Source: Roseinatronobacter sp. S2
GTDB lineage: Bacteria; Pseudomonadota; Alphaproteobacteria; Rhodobacterales; Rhodobacteraceae
DNA length: 64,000 nt
Direction: 5' to 3'
Assembly: GCF_029581395.1 (NCBI RefSeq)
Contig: NZ_CP121113.1
Location: 552,501-616,500 of the forward strand
A program made the translations under genes and the position numbers. The notes under the pieces were generated by a model that was not told where the DNA came from, ran no database searches, and was given only the letters and a program-made list of their open reading frames with translations. The stretch's first letter is position 1, and each line of letters begins with the position of its first letter. Below, in pieces: positions 1-9,555 of the stretch.

Positions 1-1324
<1,324 letters not shown>

Positions 1325-1425
1325 GATCCAGTAACAACCAAACTGATCAACAATCAAAGCAACCAAAAGCATTGACCAAAATACGTCGGGATTAAATAAT
1401 CCCCGCTGATATGTGTTTCTTCTCA

Positions 1426-1543
1426 GGTTTGGTGGCAATAGCGCGAGCAAAACACCCGATCCCGTCCCGATCTCGGAAGTTAAGTGCCGCCGCGGCAATG
1501 GTACTGCGTCTCAAGACGTGGGAGAGTAGCTCACCGCCAAACC
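1426..1543 (+). rRNA. rrf: 5S ribosomal RNA
   Basis: This lies about 100 bases after the 23S gene and has the typical alphaproteobacterial 5S pattern. The ends GGTTTGGTGGC and GCCAAACC pair to form helix I, and the conserved CCCGATCCC and GAAGTTAAG blocks are present. It belongs to the same rRNA operon transcript. Ends are assigned from helix I pairing. Confidence 0.94.
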
Positions 1544-1591
1544 TGACAAGAAACACACAAAAATCTCTCTCAACGATCAACAAAAAACCAA

Positions 1592-1668
<77 letters not shown>

Positions 1669-1818
1669 AATTACACCATAATATCAGTGCCTTACATAGC
1701 GCCCCACGGCCCCACGGGGCGTGTTTTGCTGCGCTAGAAGCGTGTCCGCGCCCCATTGAATTGGGATATTTCTGACGTTTAATGCGTCTGCCAGACGTAA
1801 TGCGCAATTATTTGGAGG

Positions 1819-2005
1819 ATGCGTATGGCGAATGGTGGTGATGGATTTATTGGTCACTGCGAGGTCATTGAACCGCGTCGACGTGGAAACCGCAGTTGGC
1901 CCGATGCGGTGAAGGCGCGGATTGTTGCCGAGAGCTTCCAGCCGGGGGCGCGGGTTGTGGATGTGGCACGGCGGCATGATCTTGTTCCGCATCAGCTGTC
2001 AGATT
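1819..2005 (+). pseudogene. IS66-type accessory transposase TnpA, N-terminal fragment
   Basis: The first about 60 residues match the HTH region of IS66 OrfA/TnpA proteins, with a KARIVAESFQPGA stretch followed by DVARRHDLVPHQLSDWRR. After the tryptophan-arginine motif the similarity stops abruptly, and the next sequence belongs to an IS3 transposase on the other strand. The gene is therefore truncated by a later insertion or deletion and cannot work. No partner tnpB or tnpC is present. Confidence 0.75.
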
Positions 2006-2185
2006 GGCGCAGGTGTCGGTTTCGGTGGCAAGGTGTTCGGCGAATTCCTTTGGTGTCTGATAGCCGAGCGCCGAATGTGGGCGCGTTTCGTTGAAGTCAG
2101 CAGCCCAGGCCTGGATCACGGACGGCGCGTCGCCATGTTCCAGAACACGGTCTCGTTCAATAGCTCATCGCGACTGGGTGCTCTC
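2003..2185 (-). pseudogene. IS3-family transposase OrfB, C-terminal fragment
   Basis: Read on the minus strand, the translation contains DELLNETVFWNMA and then, after a frameshift near 2117, SVIQAWAADFNETRPHSALG and YQTPKEFAEHLA. This is the conserved C-terminal end of the DDE integrase domain of IS3 OrfB. Only about 60 residues remain. The fragment is sandwiched between an IS66 piece and an integrase tail, which shows repeated insertion and deletion at this site. Confidence 0.75.
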
Positions 2186-2378
2186 GATCGGGCTGGAACC
2201 CAGTGCCTATGGCACACACTCCATGCGGCGCACCAAGGTCGCCCAGATTTACAAGAAGACAGGAAACCTGCGCGCGGTCCAACTGCTGCTGGGTCAAAAG
2301 AAGATGGACAGCATTGTGCGGTATCTCGGCGTCGATCTGGATGATGCCCTGTCATTGTCGGAAGGGATCGACCTGTAA
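2184..2378 (+). pseudogene. tyrosine recombinase/integrase, C-terminal fragment
   Basis: The readable protein tail has GTHSMRRTKVAQIYKKTG, then LLLGQKKMDSIVRYLGVD and the end ALSLSEGIDL. These are the box II region of tyrosine recombinases (H-x-x-R and the nucleophile Tyr in VRYLGV). The first catalytic arginine and the N-terminal domain are absent, so the gene is inactive. Its position 0.5 kb after tRNA-fMet fits a remnant of an element that integrated there, but no attachment repeat was found. Confidence 0.72.
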
Positions 2379-2467
2379 GCTTTGTCTGGTCGGCATGGCC
2401 GGTCAGGCATGTCGCCAGGAGCGACAATTTGTTTGGCTTCACACCGAATGTCGCTTAGGGCGACAAC

Positions 2468-2709
2468 ATGAAGCAAGTCAGCTATACGAAAGGCGCGATC
2501 AGGGCATGGCGACGTATGCCTGTAAACACGGCCACGCTGATCCGCACCAAGATTGAGGCTTATGCGCGCACCCAAGCTCGCAGGCGAACAATGTGAAATC
2601 CCTGAAAGGCCGAGAAGGGTTAGGGCTGCGTGTCGGGGATGACCAAGGCAACGTCTTGGCCCTGCTCGATATCGGCCACGCGGCGGCATCTATGACTGAA
2701 AGGGCATGA
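2468..2709 (+). pseudogene. RelE/ParE-like toxin, frameshifted
   Basis: ATG 2468 opens a frame reading KQVSYTKGAIRAWRRMP and then LIRTKIEAYA, typical of the N-terminal helices of RelE/HigB-type mRNA interferase or gyrase toxins. The frame is lost near 2565. It resumes as NNVKSLKGREGLGLRVGD and then QGNVLALLDIGH. The usual WRVIF strand between these two parts is deleted. The stop lies just before the antitoxin ATG, the normal toxin-antitoxin order. With a frameshift plus a core deletion it is almost certainly dead. Confidence 0.65.
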
Positions 2710-2710
2710 C

Positions 2711-3056
2711 ATGAACGAGATGGTGACGATCCCGCGCGAAGAATATGACCGCCTGCGGGCTGCGGCCGAATATCTGGCCCGATTTGCAGACTTATGGCCG
2801 CGTCAAGGCCGCTGTGGCGGCGGGCGAGGAAGAGTTGATTCCGGTGGAGTACGCGAACCGCCTGCTGAACGGCGAAAACGTTTTGCGCGTCTACCGCGAC
2901 CTGCACGGGATGACGCAAGCGGCCCTGGCCGAGAAAGCTGGCGTGAACCGCGTGACGGTGGCCGAGATCGAAACCGGCCGAAAGCAGGGCTCGGTCGCGA
3001 CCCTGCGCGCCTTGGCAGGTGCGCTCGGTGTGAGCATGGATGATCTGGCCGGGTAG
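2711..3056 (+). pseudogene. XRE-family antitoxin (HigA-like), frameshifted
   Basis: The protein starts MNEMVTIPREEYDRLRAAAEYLA. It continues in the +1 frame as DLQTYGRVKAAVAAGEEELIP, and ends with an XRE helix-turn-helix (LRVYRDLHGMTQAALAEKAG, VNRVTVAEIETG). Removing one C from the CCC run at 2778-2780 would restore a single about 114-residue frame, so the break is a one-base insertion. An internal ATG at 2745 could still give a 103-residue protein containing the whole DNA-binding domain. A related fragment lies at 21682-21809. Confidence 0.7.
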
Positions 3057-3317
3057 GGTCGGCCCCAAGCCGACAGTCCGCAATGAACTATCATTGCAGG
3101 GCAGCAACACTACTCATTCGGATCTGCAATAACTCAGCGCCTCGATATACGACACTGGTCTGGCGGGGGCAGGGCCACGCGCAGCATTCTCTCCGCGCCC
3201 GCCAGATTGCTGAACAGGACCGGTCGTTCGCAGCTTTGGCCCGGCCACGATACAATCTCCCGCTTAGTCAAGTCCAGCGGGGGGATAAAAGTGACAGTCA
3301 GGAACAAGGTTTCGCCA
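3057..3317. other. intergenic, no gene recognised
   Basis: This 260-base gap separates the antitoxin remnant from the convergent lipoprotein gene. Frames across it show no family similarity or good start signal. It may be decayed sequence belonging to the same mobile debris. Confidence 0.5.
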
Positions 3318-3848
3318 TTAGCGCCACATGGTCACGTCTCCATCCAGGCGATTCACGGCTGTGGCGCGCACTCTGATTTGCCTGTTGCCAAAGGCATCTG
3401 ACAGGACAAGTTCAGACCCGCGCAACGACCAACGCGTGACCCCGAACAGGTCACCGGAACAGCCAATCGTTTGCGCAGTGGCAGGCGCATTTGGTGTGCG
3501 TGGTGACATCAGGTTGACCCGGCACTCACGATTGTCTTCGGTGACGGCGCGCCACTGCCCCGCATAATCGCTCGCCGAATTGGCCGCAGCGGGCGTCGCC
3601 CCGCCCAAGATCGCCCCGAGCAATCCGCCAGCATCCACCGAGACAGAACTGCTTTCAGTTACAGTGCGGGTGGTGTTCCCTTGCACGGTGGTCGTCGTGG
3701 TGCTGGAACTATCGGAAATCTGCGCGGGGGTCGCCACGGGCAGGACAGGGTTTTGCTGCGCGGGCGGGGAAACGGTCGGCGGGGCTTCCATTTCGCAGGC
3801 GGATAATAGGGAAATGATCAATACAGGTAATAGGATGGAGCGATGCAT
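3318..3848 (-). CDS. Inh/AprI-like protease inhibitor lipoprotein
   Basis: The 176-residue protein begins with a lipoprotein signal ending LLSAC (Cys18 lipidated). A Ser/Thr/Pro-rich linker runs to about residue 85. The C-terminal about 85 residues look like the AprI/Inh beta-barrel domain, with AGQWRA, CRVNL, TIGCSGDLFGVTRW and LRGSELVLSD and a cysteine pair. Inh proteins block secreted serralysin-type metalloproteases in the periplasm. No protease gene is nearby, so its target is unknown. It is separate from the next minus-strand gene, which lies about 190 bases upstream. Confidence 0.72.
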   Translation of the reverse strand: MHRSILLPVLIISLLSACEMEAPPTVSPPAQQNPVLPVATPAQISDSSSTTTTTVQGNTTRTVTESSSVSVDAGGLLGAILGGATPAAANSASDYAGQWRAVTEDNRECRVNLMSPRTPNAPATAQTIGCSGDLFGVTRWSLRGSELVLSDAFGNRQIRVRATAVNRLDGDVTMWR

Positions 3849-4042
3849 AGTGCCTCCGGCAAAGTTAAGCTTTTGGTATCAATGTGGACCACAAAAAGAG
3901 CTGCCGTCCTGGTTGTGCAGTTTGGGCTGGCCCTGAACAAATAAGCGCGCCATATGCCAGCTTCGGCAAAAACTCGCAGCTATGCCTTTCACCAGAAAGG
4001 CAACCGCCGACGCTTCATCAGGTAGCGGGGCGCGGGCAGAAA

Positions 4043-4537
4043 TTACCCTTCGCCCGAATAGAGCGCGGACAGATAGAGCGCTTGTTCTGCTGTCAGGTGC
4101 ATCATGCAATTCAAGAAAGTCGGGCTTGCTCCGGTACCACCTTGCCACAGCGATGCTTCATGTCCACAGCGCGCATCCCGGTAAGTGATCCATGCGCGCT
4201 GCATGTCGCGCAGTGTGTCTGCCTGAACGGCGAGGTTATCCGGTAAATCGGCATCAGACATCCGCCTCAAAGAGAGCAATTGCTGATAGGCGCCGTTCAG
4301 GATGTCATCCCAGTATTGCAATTCCCTGTCCAGACAGAACCCCATCCCATAGGTGGACTCCCCGCCGGGTTGTTGCATGCAGTTACCTGCCGAAACACCA
4401 ATACAATCGGACTTGTTGCCCTCATGACCCGTCGTGACCAGGCATTCATCGGTTCCGTTGGCGTCAAATAACAGATCCTGCGCAAGAACAGGGGCAGGCA
4501 GGAGGACTGCCATCAGCAGGAAAAAAACACGTATCAT
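4043..4537 (-). CDS. LprI/DUF1311-family periplasmic protein
   Basis: The 164-residue protein has a clean Sec signal peptide (cleavage near ALA-Q, residues 17-20). The mature part carries several cysteines and the DUF1311 pattern: MGFCLDRELQYWDDILNGAYQQL, then an RDMQRAWITYRDARC block and a final CMMHLTAEQALYL helix. Members include the LprI lysozyme inhibitor of Mycobacterium, but many are uncharacterised, so inhibitor function is only a possibility. The companion gene downstream is also a probable secreted inhibitor, and both may deal with envelope enzymes. Confidence 0.75.
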   Translation of the reverse strand: MIRVFFLLMAVLLPAPVLAQDLLFDANGTDECLVTTGHEGNKSDCIGVSAGNCMQQPGGESTYGMGFCLDRELQYWDDILNGAYQQLLSLRRMSDADLPDNLAVQADTLRDMQRAWITYRDARCGHEASLWQGGTGASPTFLNCMMHLTAEQALYLSALYSGEG

Positions 4538-5017
4538 TAAAATCTCCGTTCGAAATAAACAGGCTCAACTAATCTCGACATTCCCCAGGTGGTTTGTTGT
4601 CCGGCGACAATATTTAGCGGTTTTGCCACCAGATCAAGTGCGTTTCTGAAAACTCGCCACAATAGCCATGCGGTCGGATGAGAGAGGCATGACGCTTGCA
4701 ATGTGCTGCACATTTCTTTTGCTTCTTGCCTTACGCAGTAACGGTCGCCTTCGTTGAATCCTGCGTGTGCAATGCCGCAACGCCGTCAGGCCGTTACCCG
4801 TCCGTTGTGAAGGCGACCGCCAGTTCAACCTACCTTGGCCCATAACAGCCGGTCGGGCGGTCGTGCTGCCTGCTCCGAAGCAGCCACTCGGGTCAAGTGC
4901 AGCGTATAACCGTAGCAGCCTTTAGGCTGCTGCCCGTCTGGACTGTTCAATTATCAGGAACGATCTTCTTTTACCGTGGGGACAATATAGGCTTGCATCG
5001 CCAATTAACGATTGATA
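4538..5017. other. intergenic region with inverted repeats
   Basis: This is about 480 bases without a convincing gene. It contains a perfect 11-bp inverted repeat (4742-4752 and 4809-4819) and a short hairpin AGCAGCC-TTTA-GGCTGCT at 4914-4931. The hairpin lacks a T-run on either strand, so it is not an obvious intrinsic terminator. The frames that overlap it look like chance frames. It separates the minus-strand inhibitor genes from the plus-strand ars operon. Confidence 0.5.
4742..4819. repeat. inverted repeat, 11-bp perfect arms
   Basis: CGGTCGCCTTC at 4742-4752 is repeated as its exact reverse complement at 4809-4819, with a 56-base interior. It could form a long stem in DNA or RNA, or be a relic of a mobile repeat. 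No coding or known RNA family is recognised. Confidence 0.6.
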
Positions 5018-5035
5018 TATCGTAGATCGTCGATA
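5018..5035. promoter_or_regulatory. candidate ArsR operator
   Basis: TATCGTAGATCGTCGATA is an interrupted dyad (TATCG...CGATA) ending 13 bases before the arsR start. ArsR repressors normally bind such AT-containing dyads over their own promoter and release on As(III). The assignment is by position and symmetry only. Confidence 0.55.
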
Positions 5036-5048
5036 CAGAGAGGGCATT

Positions 5049-5420
5049 ATGCTAAACTGGAATACAAGCACGCGTGTTGATGCCGAGCAAATCGCACGGG
5101 TTGCCAAGGCCCTTGCCCATCCGGCCCGCGTGCGGATCATCGAATTTCTGCTGTCGCGGCCCGGTTGTATTGGTGGCGATATCGTCGACGAGGTTGGGCT
5201 GGCGCAATCCACCGTGTCAGAGCATCTGCGCATTCTGAAAGCGTCCGGTCTGGTTGTCGGCACAATTGAGCGGCCCAGAATTTGCTATTCACTGGACCCC
5301 AGCGCGCTCGGCCCTCTGCACATTTTGATAGGACAGATCGAAGCGCGGGGGCCAGACAGCGCCGAGGCACCTTGCTGTTATACCCCCACAGGCTGCATTC
5401 CAAAGGACGCCACGCAATGA
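5049..5420 (+). CDS. arsR: ArsR-family As(III)-responsive repressor
   Basis: The 123-residue protein is a winged helix-turn-helix repressor (about residues 10-95, recognition helix QSTVSEHLRILKASGLV). It lacks the classical ELCVCDLC metal site in the DNA-reading region. Instead Cys109-Cys110 followed by Cys116 form the C-terminal CC-x5-C site known from the Acidithiobacillus ferrooxidans ArsR, where three cysteines bind As(III). It should repress the ars operon until arsenite or antimonite binds. A dyad lies 13 bases upstream. Its stop overlaps the arsD start (ATGA), so the two are translationally coupled. Confidence 0.9.
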   Translation: MLNWNTSTRVDAEQIARVAKALAHPARVRIIEFLLSRPGCIGGDIVDEVGLAQSTVSEHLRILKASGLVVGTIERPRICYSLDPSALGPLHILIGQIEARGPDSAEAPCCYTPTGCIPKDATQ

Positions 5421-5806
5421 CCACACTCACTGTTTATGATCCTGCCATGTGCTGCTCAACGGGTATTTGTGGTACTGATATTGACCAGAAGCTGATTACT
5501 CTGGCAGCCGATCTGGACTGGCTGCGCGCCCAAGGTGTTGCGGTTCAGCGCTTCGGGCTTAGCCGGGAACCTGCGGAATTCGTGGCCAATGACCAGATTC
5601 GCGATCTTATGCAGGCGTCGGGCGGCGATGATTTGCCAGCGTTTGTGGTGGATGGCAAACTGGTTGCGAAAGCGCATTATCCCGATCGTATAGAGATGGC
5701 AGCGTGGGCAGGTGTCGCCGTCGACCAAGAGATGCCGCCTTCAAAACGAGGTGGTTGTTGCTGTGGCCCTGCCAAGGCAGAGCGGAAACAGGGCGCGTGC
5801 TGTTAA
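5417..5806 (+). CDS. arsD: arsenite metallochaperone ArsD
   Basis: The 129-residue protein carries Cys12, Cys13 and Cys18, exactly the three cysteines with which ArsD binds As(III) and passes it to ArsA. Two further cysteine clusters sit at the end (GGCCCG and the final CC), as in other ArsD proteins. The ATG at 5417 is chosen because it overlaps the arsR stop and gives the family length. A longer upstream frame is only arsR read out of phase. ArsD raises the affinity of the ArsA pump for arsenite, and arsA follows 85 bases downstream. Confidence 0.93.
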   Translation: MTTLTVYDPAMCCSTGICGTDIDQKLITLAADLDWLRAQGVAVQRFGLSREPAEFVANDQIRDLMQASGGDDLPAFVVDGKLVAKAHYPDRIEMAAWAGVAVDQEMPPSKRGGCCCGPAKAERKQGACC

Positions 5807-5891
5807 GCCAGCGTTGCTGATTTACTAAGATACTTGCGCAATCCTGCGCAAAGACAACGCTCGCAGACCCTGCGCGGCGACAGGAGAGATC

Positions 5892-7643
5892 ATGTTCACT
5901 GACCTTCCGAAGTATGTGTTTCTGACTGGCAAGGGCGGTGTTGGCAAAACCTCGCTGGCCTGCGCCACCGCTGTCAGCCTTGCCGATGCGGGCAAAAAGG
6001 TTCTGCTGGTCTCGACCGACCCTGCCTCGAACGTTGGTCAGGTGTTTGGTATTGAAATCGGCAATCACATCACGCTTATCGCCAGGGTTCCGGGGCTAAG
6101 CGCGCTGGAAATTGACCCCGAGGGGGCCGCAGCGGAATACCGCGAGCGGATCGTCGGGCCGATGCGCGGGGTTCTTCCGGAGAAGGCACTGAAGGGGATC
6201 GAAGAACAGCTTTCCGGGGCTTGCACGACCGAGATCGCGGCCTTTGACGAGTTTACAGCGCTTCTGACCGACGATGCGGTGACAACCGCCTATGATCACA
6301 TAATTTTCGACACCGCACCCACCGGCCACACTATACGCATGCTGAAGCTGCCCGGTGCGTGGTCGGGCTTTCTGGAAACAGGCGGCGATGCGTCGTGCCT
6401 TGGCCCGCTGGCCGGGTTGGAGCAAAGCCGGGCACGGTATGCGGCTGCGGTGGACAGCCTGTCTGATGGTGCCCGCACGCGACTGATTCTTGTCACGCGC
6501 CCGCGCGCCAGTTCGCTGACCGAGGCCGCGCGCACCAGCCGGGAACTGGCAGATATCGGCATCGGCAACCAGCATCTGGCGATCAACGGGCTGATGCCGG
6601 ACAAGGATCTGGGTGATGATTTGGCAGCCGCCTTGATTATGCGTGACACTGCGGCAATCGACGGAATGGACAGTCATCTGGCGGCCCTTCCACAAACCCG
6701 GTTTGCACTAAGACCCGAGAACCTTGTGGGCCTTGCTGCACTGCGCCGGATGACCGCGCCTGTAGCGCTTGACCGGGTCGCGCCGCGCACCGCTGATGGC
6801 GATCTGCCGCCTCTGTCTGCGCTGGTGGACGGGATCGAAGCCGCTGGAAAAGGGCTGGTCATGACCATGGGCAAGGGCGGCGTCGGCAAGACCACAATTG
6901 CCGCTGCGGTCGCCGTTGAGCTTGCCGCGCGCGGGCACGAGGTGCTGCTGACCACGACCGACCCTGCCGCCCATCTGACCGAAACGCTGGCGGGCGATGT
7001 GCCGCACCTGAGCGTCAGCCGCATCGACCCGGAGGCCGAGACAGCAGCCTACCGCGACCATATCCTTGCCACCAAGGGCGCGAGCCTGGACGCCCAAGGT
7101 CGCGCGATGCTGGAGGAAGACCTGCGCTCGCCCTGTACCGAGGAAATCGCCGTGTTTCAGGCGTTTTCCCGCGTCATCCGCGAAGCGGGCCGCAAATTCG
7201 TGGTGATGGATACGGCACCCACGGGCCACACGCTGTTGTTGCTGGATGCAACCGGATCATATCACCGCGACGTGCTGCGCCACGCGGGCAAGGCGGCAAG
7301 CCACATGACCACGCCGATGATGCGGTTGCAGGATGCGGACAAAACCAAGGTGCTGATTGTCACACTGGCCGAAACCACGCCGGTTCTGGAAGCCTCGCGC
7401 CTGCAAGATGATCTGCGGCGCGCGGGCATTGAACCTTATGGTTGGGTCGTCAATGCCAGTCTTGCGGCAACCGGAACCACGCATCCCATCCTTGCCGCCC
7501 GCGCCGCGTCCGAGGCGCCCGAGATTGCTTCTGTCCGCAACAGTCTTGCCGCGCGCTATGCCGTGGTGCCGATGCAGGCCGAAGACCCAGTGGGTGCTGC
7601 GCGTCTGCGCGCTCTTGTCCGCCCGGAACCTGTGCTGGTCTGA
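5892..7643 (+). CDS. arsA: arsenical pump-driving ATPase ArsA
   Basis: This 583-residue cytoplasmic ATPase has the duplicated ArsA architecture. Signature P-loops GKGGVGKT lie at residues 13-20 and 327-334, each followed by DTAPTGHT switch motifs. Cys111, Cys169 and Cys415 correspond to the three cysteines that bind As(III) between the halves in the E. coli enzyme (113, 172, 422). It uses ATP to drive arsenite efflux through the membrane carrier. The carrier here is Acr3 rather than ArsB, a pairing found in other bacteria. A GGAGAG ribosome site precedes the ATG. Confidence 0.95.
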   Translation: MFTDLPKYVFLTGKGGVGKTSLACATAVSLADAGKKVLLVSTDPASNVGQVFGIEIGNHITLIARVPGLSALEIDPEGAAAEYRERIVGPMRGVLPEKALKGIEEQLSGACTTEIAAFDEFTALLTDDAVTTAYDHIIFDTAPTGHTIRMLKLPGAWSGFLETGGDASCLGPLAGLEQSRARYAAAVDSLSDGARTRLILVTRPRASSLTEAARTSRELADIGIGNQHLAINGLMPDKDLGDDLAAALIMRDTAAIDGMDSHLAALPQTRFALRPENLVGLAALRRMTAPVALDRVAPRTADGDLPPLSALVDGIEAAGKGLVMTMGKGGVGKTTIAAAVAVELAARGHEVLLTTTDPAAHLTETLAGDVPHLSVSRIDPEAETAAYRDHILATKGASLDAQGRAMLEEDLRSPCTEEIAVFQAFSRVIREAGRKFVVMDTAPTGHTLLLLDATGSYHRDVLRHAGKAASHMTTPMMRLQDADKTKVLIVTLAETTPVLEASRLQDDLRRAGIEPYGWVVNASLAATGTTHPILAARAASEAPEIASVRNSLAARYAVVPMQAEDPVGAARLRALVRPEPVLV

Positions 7644-7664
7644 ACACTGAAGGAAGACACCAAC

Positions 7665-8741
7665 ATGCCTATTTTTGAACGTTACCTTTCGGTCTGGGTT
7701 GCCCTTGCCATAGTTGCGGGGCTGGCGCTTGGCCAGATCGCGCCCGCGCTGGTGAATGCGCTGGCAAGCCTTGAATATGGCTCGATCAATTTCGTGGTCG
7801 CGGTGCTGATCTGGTTCATGGTCTATCCGATGATGGTGGGGGTGGATTTCACATCGCTTGCCCGCGTGCATGAACGCCCCAAGGGGCTGATCATTACGCT
7901 AACCGTCAACTGGCTGATAAAGCCCTTCACCATGGCCGCCCTTGGCGTGCTGTTTTTCGAGTATGTCTTTGCACCCTTTATTGAGCCGGGCACCGCAGGC
8001 CAGTATATCGCAGGCATGATCCTTCTGGGTGCTGCCCCCTGCACCGCGATGGTGTTCGTGTGGTCGCAACTGACCAAGGGGGACCCGAATTACACATTGG
8101 TGCAGGTGTCACTGAATGATGTGATCATGATCTTCGCCTTCGCGCCCATCGTGGCGCTGCTGCTGGGCGTGACCGACATAACCGTGCCATGGGAAACGCT
8201 GGTGCTGTCGGTGGTGCTGTATATTGTGGTGCCGCTGACGGCGGGCGTGATCACGCGGCTTTATATGACACGCGGCGCGCGGAGTGTGGCCGAAGGGGAA
8301 ACCGCTGTGGCCGCATTCACTGCGCGCGTCAAACCCTTCTCGATCATCGGGCTGCTGGCGACGGTCGTGCTGCTGTTCGGTTTTCAGGGCGAGGTGATCC
8401 TTGACCGGCCCCTGATCATCGTGCTGATCGCCATTCCGCTGCTGATCCAGTCCTACGGCATGTTCGCGGTCGCCTATTGGGCCGCGAAAGCGTGGCGTGT
8501 GCCGCATAAGGTCGCGGCCCCCTGCGCGCTGATTGGCACATCGAATTTCTTTGAACTGGCGGTGGCGGTGGCAATCGGGCTGTTCGGCCTGAATTCCATT
8601 GCGGCCCTTGTCACTGTCGTGGGCGTGCTGGTCGAAGTGCCGGTGATGCTGTCGCTGGTGTGGTTCGCCAACCGCACGAAACACTGGTTCCCGCTTGAGG
8701 AAACCCCGATCCGCACAGCCAAAACGAAGGAGCAGAACTGA
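7665..8741 (+). CDS. acr3: arsenite efflux transporter Acr3
   Basis: The 358-residue inner-membrane protein has about ten hydrophobic segments and belongs to the BASS-superfamily Acr3 carriers. The conserved [13 protein letters not shown] stretch contains the cysteine essential in characterised Acr3 proteins. It would extrude As(III), alone or energised by ArsA encoded 21 bases upstream. The stop TGA shares bases with the next ATG (TGATG), so the decayed usp gene was once coupled to it. Confidence 0.94.
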   Translation: MPIFERYLSVWVALAIVAGLALGQIAPALVNALASLEYGSINFVVAVLIWFMVYPMMVGVDFTSLARVHERPKGLIITLTVNWLIKPFTMAALGVLFFEYVFAPFIEPGTAGQYIAGMILLGAAPCTAMVFVWSQLTKGDPNYTLVQVSLNDVIMIFAFAPIVALLLGVTDITVPWETLVLSVVLYIVVPLTAGVITRLYMTRGARSVAEGETAVAAFTARVKPFSIIGLLATVVLLFGFQGEVILDRPLIIVLIAIPLLIQSYGMFAVAYWAAKAWRVPHKVAAPCALIGTSNFFELAVAVAIGLFGLNSIAALVTVVGVLVEVPVMLSLVWFANRTKHWFPLEETPIRTAKTKEQN

Positions 8742-9075
8742 TGTCGCAAACAGCATTGATTGCACTTGACCATTCCGCCGCCCAAGGCCCGCCGCCCGAT
8801 ACGTCCGCTGGCCCGTGATGACGCGTGCCGCCTTGAGCAGTATTGCACCAGAGATTGCCGTCGCTGGTGGCAAGATCGAGGTGCATCTGGCAGAGGGCAA
8901 GCCGTCAGAGTAGATCGCAAAGTCTGCGGCAGATGGCGGTGCCGATCTGATCGTTATCGGCAAGCAGCGACAGGGCTGGGTCGAAAGCCGGACCATCGGA
9001 TCGACCGCAACCAACCTGTGCGAAATCGCGCGCCGTCCCGTGTTGGTGGTGCCCCTGCAAAACAAGAAGGCGTAA
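8741..9075 (+). pseudogene. universal stress protein (UspA-like), degenerate
   Basis: A start overlapping the acr3 stop opens [15 protein letters not shown] but hits a stop after about 25 codons. A second frame holds an internal TAG at 8911 and then the clear UspA C-terminus: [14 protein letters not shown], the nucleotide-binding-like [13 protein letters not shown] and [10 protein letters not shown]. Frameshift, stop codon and missing middle together show a dead gene. It sits between acr3 and arsC. Usp genes occur in some ars operons, so this is likely a lost operon member. Confidence 0.78.
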
Positions 9076-9079
9076 TATC

Positions 9080-9460
9080 ATGAAGATCCTGTTTCTCTGC
9101 GTCGCAAATTCCGCGCGTAGCCAGATGGCCGAAGGCCTGGCCCGCGCGATGCTGCCCAAGAATGTCGAGATCGCCAGCGCCGGTTCCGCACCCGGACAGG
9201 TGAACCCGCTGGCGATCAAGGCGCTTGCGGAGATCGATATCGACATCTCTGGGCAGTGGTCAAAACCACTGGAAGACGTCGCCGTTGAGGCCGCCGATCT
9301 GATCGTGACACTATGTGCGGAAGAGGTCTGCCCGTATGTGCCCGGCGAAGTTCAACGCTTGCACTGGCCTGTCATCGACCCCGCAGCGTCTGGCAATATC
9401 GCGGCCTTCCGTGCCGCACGCGATCAGATCCGGGACAAGATTGCAGGTTTAGGGCTTTGA
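9080..9460 (+). CDS. arsC: arsenate reductase ArsC (LMW-phosphatase type)
   Basis: The 126-residue protein has the phosphatase loop C-x5-R (Cys7 to Arg13, CVANSAR) at its N-terminus, as in the low-molecular-weight tyrosine phosphatase family of arsenate reductases. A general-acid region with WPVIDPA follows near residue 94. It reduces As(V) to As(III), which Acr3 then exports. Few extra cysteines are present (78 and 83), so whether it recycles with thioredoxin or with glutathione/glutaredoxin is not settled. It closes the ars operon. Confidence 0.88.
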   Translation: MKILFLCVANSARSQMAEGLARAMLPKNVEIASAGSAPGQVNPLAIKALAEIDIDISGQWSKPLEDVAVEAADLIVTLCAEEVCPYVPGEVQRLHWPVIDPAASGNIAAFRAARDQIRDKIAGLGL

Positions 9461-9555
9461 GGTCCCCGAAGGCACAAGCGCTTCGCGCCTACATGCAACG
9501 CAGCTTTACAGCGCGCTACCGCAACGGATAGTTTGATCTGGGGGGACATTGTTAA

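Noticed and set aside
1669..1818. Attachment-site repeat after tRNA-fMet
   Set aside because: I could not find a second copy of the tRNA 3' end in the window.
4914..4931. Hairpin AGCAGCC-TTTA-GGCTGCT as an intrinsic terminator
   Set aside because: No T-run follows on either strand.
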